Positions 1 through 5,919 of a stretch of 8,263 bases of DNA are shown piece by piece. How positions within the stretch are numbered: the first letter of the stretch is position 1; each line of letters opens with the position of its first letter. Under the pieces are notes generated by a model. That model had not been told where the DNA came from and did not search any database. It worked only from the letters and a program-made list of their open reading frames with translations. Position numbers and translations under genes: made by a program. The stretch lies in contig DASWMP010000076.1 in the NCBI GenBank assembly GCA_036399695.1, positions 1 to 8,263 on the forward strand, given 5' to 3'. Source of the stretch: DASVEE01 sp036399695 (GTDB lineage: Bacteria > Acidobacteriota > Thermoanaerobaculia > Gp7-AA8).

Positions 1-40
1 CCCCCGAGGTCCTCCAGACAAGCGGCCGTTCGGGTGCACC

Positions 41-62
41 GGACAGACAAGAGTGTCTGTCC
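41..62. repeat. Spaced palindrome GGACAGACA-AGAG-TGTCTGTCC, left copy
   Basis: Two perfectly complementary 9-base arms (41-49 and 54-62) flank a 4-base spacer and are followed by CCACATT. The same arms, with spacer GGAG and the same CCACATT flank, recur at 8198-8219. This is direct evidence of a dispersed repeat with hairpin potential. From general knowledge, near-identical elements are scattered through Acidobacteriota and some other environmental genomes, where their translation gives spurious peptides containing GTDTPVC; I could not check that here. Confidence 0.85.
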
Positions 63-69
63 CACATTG

Positions 70-102
70 GGGGCTACACCGCTGTCGCCCGCTCCGCGGG
101 CT
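70..102. repeat. Imperfect direct repeat, copy 1, with internal hairpin
   Basis: The block begins GGGGCTACACCGCTGTCGCC and ends GCGGGCTT. It matches the block at 162-194 at most positions, and the copies lie 92 bp apart. Copy 1 contains a strong hairpin: GCCCGC (87-92), loop TCC, GCGGGC (96-101). Copy 2 retains only part of this stem. Confidence 0.6.
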
Positions 103-161
103 TCGATCTCCCGGGGAGGGTGCCCAAACGTGCTAAGTCAACGCCGTTGGGGCTTTCTCCC

Positions 162-194
162 GGGGCTACAACGCTGACGCCCACAGAGCGGGCT
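162..194. repeat. Imperfect direct repeat, copy 2
   Basis: This second copy of the block at 70-102 begins GGGGCTACAACGCTGACGCC and ends GCGGGCT. The differences cluster in the centre, where the hairpin loop and first stem arm have diverged. It lies less than 30 bp downstream of the response regulator stop codon. Confidence 0.55.
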
Positions 195-222
195 GAAGAC
201 GCTGCCGCTAAAGCACCGCTAA

Positions 223-657
223 TTAGTGGGATTCCACGGCTCGTAAATCGAGCTTTGGCGGGGTGGCTTGCACGGCGTCAAAGCCGCTCACGCAGAGCTT
301 CACCAGGCTGCCGAGCTCGGCCACCTCGAACGGCTTGCGGAGCACGCCGGCCACGACGTTCGGATCCACTTCCTTGAACTTCTGGTCGGCGTAGGCCGTC
401 ACGACCAGGACCACCGGCTTGCGGGCCGGCGGGTTCGCTTTGAGGTAGTCGATCACGCCGAAACCGTCGACGCGGGGCATCATCAGGTCGAGCAGGATGA
501 TCGAATACTCCCGTTCCCTGAGATGCTCGATCGCTTCCTGTCCGTCGGCGACGCAGTCGGCTTCCAGCCGCTCGCGCTTGACGATCGTAGAAACCAGTTG
601 CCGGATCGCGAGGTCGTCATCCGCGACCAGGACTCTTGCGTTTCGTTGTGGTGCCAT
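223..657 (-). CDS. Single-domain response regulator (CheY-like receiver)
   Basis: This 144-residue protein is a stand-alone phosphoacceptor receiver. Visible family residues are the acidic triad D13-D14-D15 after strand 1, the phosphorylatable D57 in LLDLMMP, the switch threonine T87 in VVTAY, and the invariant K108-P109 in LRKPF. No output domain follows; about 25 residues remain after the receiver. It would therefore act by protein-protein contact or as a phosphorelay intermediate. I chose the ATG at 655-657, preceded by AGGCGG six bases upstream, because the receiver fold begins at once. An in-frame TTG at 706-708 would add 17 residues and overlap the lipoprotein stop as TTGA, so translational coupling from there is possible. 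It is the last gene of the minus-strand operon. The histidine kinase at 5920-7422 is the only kinase in the window and could be its partner, but they are not adjacent. Confidence 0.93.
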   Translation of the reverse strand: MAPQRNARVLVADDDLAIRQLVSTIVKRERLEADCVADGQEAIEHLREREYSIILLDLMMPRVDGFGVIDYLKANPPARKPVVLVVTAYADQKFKEVDPNVVAGVLRKPFEVAELGSLVKLCVSGFDAVQATPPKLDLRAVESH

Positions 658-704
658 AGGTAGCCGCCTGATAACCGTCTGATTATTAGGAAGAATCGTG
701 CCCG

Positions 705-1253
705 TCAACGATCCGTCAGATCGAGTGGCCGGATGTGGCCCGGCGCCCAGACGTCCCCTTTGCGCTCCAGCGGAATCCAGTACCAGGAGGCATCGCGTCC
801 GCCGAGGGAGACGCGGGCGAAGAGACCGGCCTCGCGCCGCTCATAAGGATTGGGGATCGGGCTCGACAGCTCCGCGATCATGATGTCGGCATAACGGTTG
901 GGGTCGACGCTCTCCACCGCCCGCCAGGCGCAGGAGCCCTGACCGACCTGCACCGGCAGCATCCGCTCTGCCGCGCTCAGCGCTTCGGCGGTCCGGCCGG
1001 CGTTGCCGCGGCCGAAGTAGGCGTTCTGCAGCGAATCGAGCGAGCTGGAGGTGATGAGCGGCTGCGTCCGGCTGACGATGCCGACGGCGCCGCCGCCGGA
1101 GCCGATGGCGTCGCTCGTCAGCCTCCGGCACAGCACCTCCAGGATGCCCGAGGGTATGGCCTCCCATTCCGGCGTCAGAGGCACCGGAGCGGTCGTCGTG
1201 GGGGCGGTGGCGCAGGACGTCAGCAGCAGCAACAGAACGGCGGCAATTCTCAA
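705..1253 (-). CDS. Small predicted lipoprotein of unknown function
   Basis: This 182-residue protein opens with MRIAAVLLLLLTSC, a very short type II signal peptide with lipobox L11-T12-S13-C14. The mature protein should begin at lipidated Cys14 and be anchored in a membrane facing the periplasm or cell surface. A Thr/Pro/Ala-rich linker follows (about 15-26). The globular rest includes a second cysteine (SCAWRAVE) and a C-terminal stretch rich in aromatics (SWYWIPLERKGDVWAPGH). I do not recognise a family. The start is TTG at 1251-1253: it overlaps the helicase stop as TTGA, has a strong AGGTGAGG eight bases upstream, and gives exactly the signal peptide; no ATG is available nearby. The tight overlap implies co-transcription with the helicase gene. 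Confidence 0.82.
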   Translation of the reverse strand: MRIAAVLLLLLTSCATAPTTTAPVPLTPEWEAIPSGILEVLCRRLTSDAIGSGGGAVGIVSRTQPLITSSSLDSLQNAYFGRGNAGRTAEALSAAERMLPVQVGQGSCAWRAVESVDPNRYADIMIAELSSPIPNPYERREAGLFARVSLGGRDASWYWIPLERKGDVWAPGHIRPLDLTDR

Positions 1254-3682
1254 AACAGCAACCTCACCTGCGGGCTCGACTTCTCGTCGAAGAACGCCCG
1301 TACCTCGTGTGCCGGCTTCCGGGTCACGAGCTCGCGCGGCGTGTCCTCGTACCAGTCGAGCGGAAAATACCGCGTATAGCTCTCCTGAGTGAAGCGTTTA
1401 CACAGCAGGGCGATGATGCCGACGTCCGTTTCGCTCCGGATCACACGCCCGGCCGACTGCACGACGCGCGTCATCCCGGGGATCAGGTACGCGAACTCGA
1501 AGCCGGAACCGTACTGCTCGTCGTAGTAACGCTTGAGCAGTTCCTGCTCGAAGCTGACGCTCGGCAGGGCCGGTCCGACGACGATGACGCCGGCGAGCAT
1601 GTCCCCCTGGTAGTCGATCCCCTCGGCGTACATGCCGCCCGAGACCGCCAGGATGAGGTTTCCGCGCTTCGGGCGGCTGAGGATCTCCAGGATGGCGTTC
1701 CGCTCGTAGTCCGTCATGTCGGAGCGCTGGATCATGACGTTCTTCTGCAGCGGCGGCATCCGTTCCGAGACTTCGCGGAGGAAAGCGTAGCTCGGGAAGA
1801 GCGCGAGGAAGTTGCCGCCGCCCGATTCCGCGATGTCCGCGACCGTCATGGCGATCTTGTCGTAATGGTTCGCCCGGTTCTTGTAGGTCGTGTCGACGTC
1901 CGAGACGATGACGATCTTCCGGTTCTCGCGGGGAAAGGGCGACGGCAGCGACAGCTCGCTGGTGCGGCTGTCGGGGAAGCCGAGCGTCCGTTTGTAGAAG
2001 TCGAACGGCTCGAGCGTGGCCGAGAGGGCGATGGTGGCGTGCGCCGAGTCGAAGATCTTGCCGAGGAAGCGCGACGGGTCCTTGCACAGGACTTTCAGCT
2101 TCAGGCCTTCATTCGTCCGCTCGATGATGTGCGAAAACTCCTCGCCATCCTCGGAGAGCAGGTTCGTCATCTTCACCAGCTTGAAGTAGAAATCGACCAG
2201 CGGGTCCTCTTCCTCGACGATCCGGTTCTCGATCTTCCAACTGATGTAGCTCATGACGAGCCGTTCCCACTCCACGCGCTGCTCGAAGAACAGCTCGCGG
2301 CTCGGTTCGCAGAGCGCCTGCTTGACGTCCCCTTCGAGCACTTCGGCCAGCTCGGCAAAGTGGATGCGCAGGATCTCGAGCAGCTCCTCCCACCCTTCGA
2401 GCCAGCAGTTGCGGGAGTAGAGGAGGCGCTTGATGTCCTCGAACGACTTCTCGTGCAGCTCGGGGGAGTAGTAGTTGCGCCCGCGGTCGACGAGGTTGTG
2501 CGCCTCGTCGACGATGAGGACGCAGTCGCCGTAATCGCTGTCCTGCTGGTACGCCTTGAGGCCAACGTACGGGTCGAAGATGTAGTTGTAATCGCAGACG
2601 ATGACGTCCGCCTGCTCGATCAGCTCGAGCGACACCTCGAACGGGCAGACCTCCGTTCCGCGCGACAGCTCGAACGTGATGTCGGGATCGAAGTAGCTCA
2701 TCGACGTCGTGATGTGCGACAGGAGCCCCGACTTCTGCATCTTCTGCGAGTACTGCGCGGCGAACGGGCAGAAGTCCTCGTGGCAGATCATCTCCGTGTG
2801 CGCGCACATCTTCTGCTTCGAGCGGATGCGCAGCACGCGGAACGAGCCGTCGTTGAGGAGCTTGAGCGTGTTAACCGCCGCTTCCTGCTGGAGCGTCTTG
2901 GAGGTGAGGAAGAAGAGCTTCTTGCCGAGCTTGAGGCTCTGCTTGACCGCCGGGTAAAGCGCCGCGATGGTCTTGCCGATGCCGGTCGGGGCGCTGACGA
3001 GCAACGCTTCCTTCTGCCAGATGGCCCGGGCCACGGAGCTGACCATCTCGCTCTGGAACGGGCGCATGTCGCCGAACGGGAACTCGATCGTCTCGGCGTA
3101 GGCGCGCTTGGCGACGCGCAGTGCATGCTCGGTCTCGACGTTGCCGATGAGCTTGGCCAGGCTGGCGTTCAGCGTGTCCCGCACGCTCTGGCGGTCGAAC
3201 TCGGAATCGATGATCTTCGTGTCGTTCGAGACGAGGTCGATCAGGACGAGCTGCGGCCTGAACTCGAACTCCGCAAAGTCGGGCTGCGACGAGAGGAAGT
3301 AGGAGTAGAGGAGGAGCTGATAGAGGTGGCGCTGGAGCTTGTCGGAGCGGTAGAGCGCTTCGAGCTCGAGGTCGAAGTGGATGGACTTCACTTCCTCGAT
3401 CGTGACCTGTTTCGCGGCCTTGTCGACGGAGAGGCCGTCGATGCGGCCCGTCACCGTGACGCTCCAGGCGCCGAGGGTCACGCGATGGACGACGTGGACC
3501 TCGGCCCGGTAGTTCGGGTCTTCACCGGCACGGAATTCAGCCCGCCGCGTGTGGATGTCCTGCCCGATCCACATCCGCCGGAAGCCGTCCCCACGCTCGA
3601 CGCCAATGCGCCGATAGGTCGATTCGTGGACGAGATCGCCAACCGAACAGACGATCTCCCTTTTCTCATGATCGACGCGCAT
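1250..3682 (-). CDS. Nuclease-helicase fusion: RecB/Cas4-type PD-(D/E)XK plus XPD/DinG-like Fe-S helicase
   Basis: This 810-residue protein has two enzymatic parts. Residues about 1-200 form a RecB/Cas4-type nuclease: H44 in GQDIH, D82 in GRIDG, E97-x-K99 in IEEVKS, and Q122/Y126 in YQLLLY. It has no extra cysteine cluster of the Cas4 type. Residues about 205-810 form a superfamily 2 helicase of the XPD/DinG type: Walker A APTGIGKT (231-238), four likely 4Fe-4S ligands C293, C300, C305 and C346, DEAH box VDEAH (391-395), SAT at 554-556, and motif VI Q742, G745, R746, R749. Family knowledge implies ATP-driven 5'-3' unwinding coupled to single-strand or flap cleavage, probably in DNA repair or replication-fork processing. 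It is the first gene of the operon. The ATG start has no clear Shine-Dalgarno; a -10-like TACAAT lies nine bases upstream, so the transcript may be almost leaderless. Plain DinG lacks this nuclease. Confidence 0.93.
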   Translation of the reverse strand: MRVDHEKREIVCSVGDLVHESTYRRIGVERGDGFRRMWIGQDIHTRRAEFRAGEDPNYRAEVHVVHRVTLGAWSVTVTGRIDGLSVDKAAKQVTIEEVKSIHFDLELEALYRSDKLQRHLYQLLLYSYFLSSQPDFAEFEFRPQLVLIDLVSNDTKIIDSEFDRQSVRDTLNASLAKLIGNVETEHALRVAKRAYAETIEFPFGDMRPFQSEMVSSVARAIWQKEALLVSAPTGIGKTIAALYPAVKQSLKLGKKLFFLTSKTLQQEAAVNTLKLLNDGSFRVLRIRSKQKMCAHTEMICHEDFCPFAAQYSQKMQKSGLLSHITTSMSYFDPDITFELSRGTEVCPFEVSLELIEQADVIVCDYNYIFDPYVGLKAYQQDSDYGDCVLIVDEAHNLVDRGRNYYSPELHEKSFEDIKRLLYSRNCWLEGWEELLEILRIHFAELAEVLEGDVKQALCEPSRELFFEQRVEWERLVMSYISWKIENRIVEEEDPLVDFYFKLVKMTNLLSEDGEEFSHIIERTNEGLKLKVLCKDPSRFLGKIFDSAHATIALSATLEPFDFYKRTLGFPDSRTSELSLPSPFPRENRKIVIVSDVDTTYKNRANHYDKIAMTVADIAESGGGNFLALFPSYAFLREVSERMPPLQKNVMIQRSDMTDYERNAILEILSRPKRGNLILAVSGGMYAEGIDYQGDMLAGVIVVGPALPSVSFEQELLKRYYDEQYGSGFEFAYLIPGMTRVVQSAGRVIRSETDVGIIALLCKRFTQESYTRYFPLDWYEDTPRELVTRKPAHEVRAFFDEKSSPQVRLLF
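1262..1269 (-). promoter_or_regulatory. Ribosome binding site AGGTGAGG deciding the TTG start at 1253
   Basis: On the minus strand AGGTGAGG lies eight bases before the TTG at 1253-1251. It sits inside the last codons of the helicase gene. It supports TTG as the real start of the lipoprotein gene and suggests independent re-initiation rather than coupling alone. Confidence 0.65.
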
Positions 3683-3708
3683 GGGTTATTGATTGTAACC
3701 CGCGCGGG
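3683..3708 (-). promoter_or_regulatory. Candidate promoter/operator with overlapping inverted repeats upstream of the nuclease-helicase gene
   Basis: The sequence GGGTTA (3683-3688), seven bases, TAACCC (3696-3701) forms a perfect 6-bp inverted repeat directly against the ATG. Its right arm overlaps a 10-bp palindrome CCCGCGCGGG (3699-3708). On the minus strand TACAAT (3697-3692) is a good -10 hexamer, but I find no matching -35. The two palindromes share bases and cannot both form stems at once. An operator for a dimeric repressor is possible. This is inference from symmetry and position. Confidence 0.35.
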
Positions 3709-3728
3709 GTGCCTGATGGTGCGTCGCG

Positions 3729-3757
3729 TTCGCGTTGGATTCGCAACACCGTACAAT
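3729..3757 (+). promoter_or_regulatory. Candidate sigma70-type promoter for the KaiC operon
   Basis: TTCGCG (3729-3734) and TACAAT (3752-3757) are separated by exactly 17 bases. The -10 matches the consensus at five of six positions, the -35 at only three. Transcription would begin near 3764, about 40 bases before the ATG at 3803. It sits in the only intergenic space before the plus-strand pair. Confidence 0.35.
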
Positions 3758-3802
3758 GCGCTGGTTCGCGCGCCGGCATAGTCGCCGCCGGTCGCTCCAT
3801 TC

Positions 3803-4246
3803 ATGAAGAAGCCTCATCGCGCGCTGCACGAGCTCGCCCGCCGTGTTCTGAAGACGCGGCTCGCAGCCAGGCCCCGTTCTGCGGCGGCAGTCGCGGATGC
3901 TACGCAGATCTGTTGTGGCGAGCTGTATCGCATCCTCGAGACCATGATGGGGACGGCCGGTCTGCAGGCGTTGATCGAGCGTGCTCTTCAGCTCACCGCC
4001 CGCGACTACCCCTGGCTTACCGCGGTCACGCCCGGCCCGGGAGGCGACTGCGCGTTGACCGGCCTCAGCGAGGCCACCGGAGCGCTGGACGTCAACGACG
4101 CGGCGGAGGGCGCCGCGGCTCTCCTGGCCACCATCGTCTGGCTCCTCATTTCTTTCATCGGCGAAGACCTGACGTCGCGGCTGGTCCGGAACGCCTGGCC
4201 CGAAGTTTCGTTCAGCAGACTTTCTGAGAGTGCAACGAATGACTGA
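3803..4246 (+). CDS. Conserved-looking small protein of unknown function preceding KaiC-like gene
   Basis: This 147-residue protein belongs to no family I can name. It has a basic N-terminus (KKPHRALHELARRVLKTRLAARPR, about 2-25), a likely helical segment around 28-66 that includes a vicinal C37-C38, and a hydrophobic helix (about 104-120, ALLATIVWLLISFIG) followed by EDLTSRLVRNAWPE. The hydrophobic helix could be a packing helix rather than a membrane span, since charged residues follow at once. No signal peptide is present. The gene overlaps the KaiC-like start by 8 bp (4239-4246), which argues that it is real and co-translated with the ATPase; a role as partner or regulator of that ATPase is inference. 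No good Shine-Dalgarno precedes its ATG, so the start is less certain than the frame. Confidence 0.72.
   Translation: MKKPHRALHELARRVLKTRLAARPRSAAAVADATQICCGELYRILETMMGTAGLQALIERALQLTARDYPWLTAVTPGPGGDCALTGLSEATGALDVNDAAEGAAALLATIVWLLISFIGEDLTSRLVRNAWPEVSFSRLSESATND
4226..4230 (+). promoter_or_regulatory. Ribosome binding site GAGAG for the KaiC-like start at 4239
   Basis: GAGAG lies eight bases before the ATG at 4239-4241, inside the end of the upstream gene. It favours this ATG over the in-frame GTG at 4230-4232, which would overlap the motif itself and add only three residues. Confidence 0.55.
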
Positions 4247-5903
4247 AAAATCAGGCGCGAACATCCGCAAGCTCACCTCGGGCATCGACAGGCTCGATCT
4301 CGTGCTCGGAGGCGGCATCCCCGAGTTCTCGTTCAACGTGATCATGGGCGAGCCAGGCTCCGGCAAGACGACGCTCGCGCATCAGATCGTCTTCGCGAAT
4401 GCGACACCCGAGCAGCCGGCCCTCTACTTAACGGGCCTCGGCGAGCCGACGATCAAGATGCTGCGGTACCAGCAGCAGTTCTCCTTCTTCGACGCCGCCA
4501 AGGTGAACGAAAGTATCTTCTTCGCGAACCTGGCGGAAGTGGCCCTGGAAGGAGATCTCGACAAGACGCTGGAGGCCATTCAGCAGAACATCGAGCGGGT
4601 GCAGCCGGGCATCGTGGTGGTCGACTCCTTTCGCTCGCTGATCCTGCCCAAATCCGTAGGAAGCGTGCAGGACTTCGTGCAGAAGCTGGCGGTCCGGCTG
4701 ACCGGCTCGCAGGCCACCACCTTTCTCGTCGGTGAATACACGGCGGAGGACAAGACCCAGAACCCCGTCTTCACGATCGCCGACGGCATCATCGAGGTCT
4801 CGCAGAACGTCGCCCGCAACTCCATGGTCCGCAAGCTCCGCATCCATAAGATGCGTGGGGCGAACCCGCAGCCCGGACTGCATACCGTCCGCATCGGCGA
4901 AGACGGCCTGGAAGTCTTTCCGCGCATGCTCAAGCCGGTGGAGGACGCGCAGCACGTCGTTTCCCGGAAGCTCATCTCGACCGGCATCGAAGGGCTCGAT
5001 GGGCTCCTCGGAGGAGGGACCTTCGAAGGCAGCTCGCTGATCGTGGCCGGTCCGGCCGGTGCCGGAAAGACGACCATCGCCATTCACTTCATTGCCGAGG
5101 GTGTGCGGAGCGGGCAGACCGGCGTCATCGCTCTGTTCGAGGAGACGATTCCCAAATACGTGGCCCAGGCGAAAGGCTTCGGCGTCGACCTGGAGCAGAT
5201 GATCGCAGCCGGTCAGGTGGAGATGGTCTACATCCGGCCGCTCGATCTGTCCGTCGACGAGACGCTGTACGCCATCCAGTCGGCGGTCGAGCGCGTCGGT
5301 GCCTGCCGCGTCGTGATCGACTCCCTCACGGCGATGGAGAACGCGCTCGCGCCGACGTTCAAGGAAGACTACACGGAGTCGCTGTACCGGCTGATCGGCG
5401 CGCTGACCGGCGAAGGCATCGCCATCATGATGACGGTCGAGATCACGACCAGCTACGACGAGCTGCAGTTCACGCCCCATGCGATCTCGTTCCTGACGCA
5501 CGACATCGTGCTGCTGCGCTACTTCGAGGTCGACGGTCAGCTCAGGACGTTCATGACGATCATCAAGACGCGCGGACGGAAACACAGCCACGAGCTCCGC
5601 GCCTACGAGATCACGAACGAAGGGGTCGTCGTCGGACGGCTGCTCGACGACCTGCACGGAGTCATCACGGCCGTCCCACACCGCGAGCCCAAGTCTCGCT
5701 ATCGCGGGCTGACGGAGCAGGAAACGCACTTGCTGAACGTCATCGCCGGTTTCGGCGAAACGACGGAAAAGCGCCTGAAGGACGCCACCGGCCTGAGCGC
5801 CACCGCGCTCACCGCCGCCCTGAATCGCCTCACTGTACTGGGGGTTGCGAAGAAGGGACTGAAGCGAGGGCGGCGCGTCTACAGGGCGGCGCCGGGCGAG
5901 TGA
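4239..5903 (+). CDS. KaiC-like double-domain RecA ATPase with C-terminal winged helix
   Basis: This 554-residue protein holds two KaiC/RecA domains. CI (about 8-235) has Walker A GEPGSGKTT (37-45) and Walker B ending at D129 in IVVVDS. CII (about 242-475) has Walker A GPAGAGKTT (271-279), the glutamate pair E301-E302 in ALFEET, and Walker B D361 in VVIDS. In CI the pair is reduced to one Glu in LTGLGEP (E69). By my alignment of the CII segment ISFLTHDIVLLRYFE with cyanobacterial KaiC, S417 matches Ser431, but the Thr432 position is Phe418. Residues about 485-554 (from LTEQETHLLN to GRRVYRA) look like a winged helix-turn-helix of MarR/ArsR type, which classical KaiC lacks. No kaiA or kaiB is present. 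It is probably an ATP-driven hexameric signalling ATPase, possibly DNA-binding, rather than a true clock protein. It is co-transcribed with the 3803-4246 gene. Confidence 0.93.
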   Translation: MTEKSGANIRKLTSGIDRLDLVLGGGIPEFSFNVIMGEPGSGKTTLAHQIVFANATPEQPALYLTGLGEPTIKMLRYQQQFSFFDAAKVNESIFFANLAEVALEGDLDKTLEAIQQNIERVQPGIVVVDSFRSLILPKSVGSVQDFVQKLAVRLTGSQATTFLVGEYTAEDKTQNPVFTIADGIIEVSQNVARNSMVRKLRIHKMRGANPQPGLHTVRIGEDGLEVFPRMLKPVEDAQHVVSRKLISTGIEGLDGLLGGGTFEGSSLIVAGPAGAGKTTIAIHFIAEGVRSGQTGVIALFEETIPKYVAQAKGFGVDLEQMIAAGQVEMVYIRPLDLSVDETLYAIQSAVERVGACRVVIDSLTAMENALAPTFKEDYTESLYRLIGALTGEGIAIMMTVEITTSYDELQFTPHAISFLTHDIVLLRYFEVDGQLRTFMTIIKTRGRKHSHELRAYEITNEGVVVGRLLDDLHGVITAVPHREPKSRYRGLTEQETHLLNVIAGFGETTEKRLKDATGLSATALTAALNRLTVLGVAKKGLKRGRRVYRAAPGE

Positions 5904-5919
5904 CACGACACGAGTAATC
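5904..5919. other. Short convergent spacer between KaiC-like and Crp-kinase genes
   Basis: Only 16 bases separate the two stop codons of these convergent genes. I see no hairpin with a T-tract, so transcription may run through from either side and produce antisense overlap. Confidence 0.5.

Larger units (their letters stand above)
1..222. other. Intergenic region with dispersed-repeat material, no gene seen
   Basis: I see no credible coding region here; the short open frames that cross it have no recognisable protein features. It lies downstream of the response regulator gene. It contains a perfect spaced palindrome (41-62), a GC-rich hairpin (87-101) and two imperfect copies of a block of about 32 bp (70-102 and 162-194). 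The word CTCCCGGGG also occurs twice (109-117 region and 158-166 region). Such palindromic, repeat-rich spacers are typical of intergenic DNA in large environmental genomes. There is no clear intrinsic terminator with a T-tract for the minus-strand operon. Confidence 0.6.

Noticed and set aside
1307..3781. An 824-residue plus-strand open frame opposite the nuclease-helicase gene.
   Set aside because: It is antisense to a gene with intact motifs, has a low-complexity composition rich in R, E, D, V and L, and shows no domain. Long antisense frames are expected in high-GC coding DNA.
4239..5903. A complete circadian clock locus.
   Set aside because: No kaiA or kaiB is present, and the CII Thr phosphosite is not conserved in my alignment, so only a KaiC-like ATPase can be claimed.
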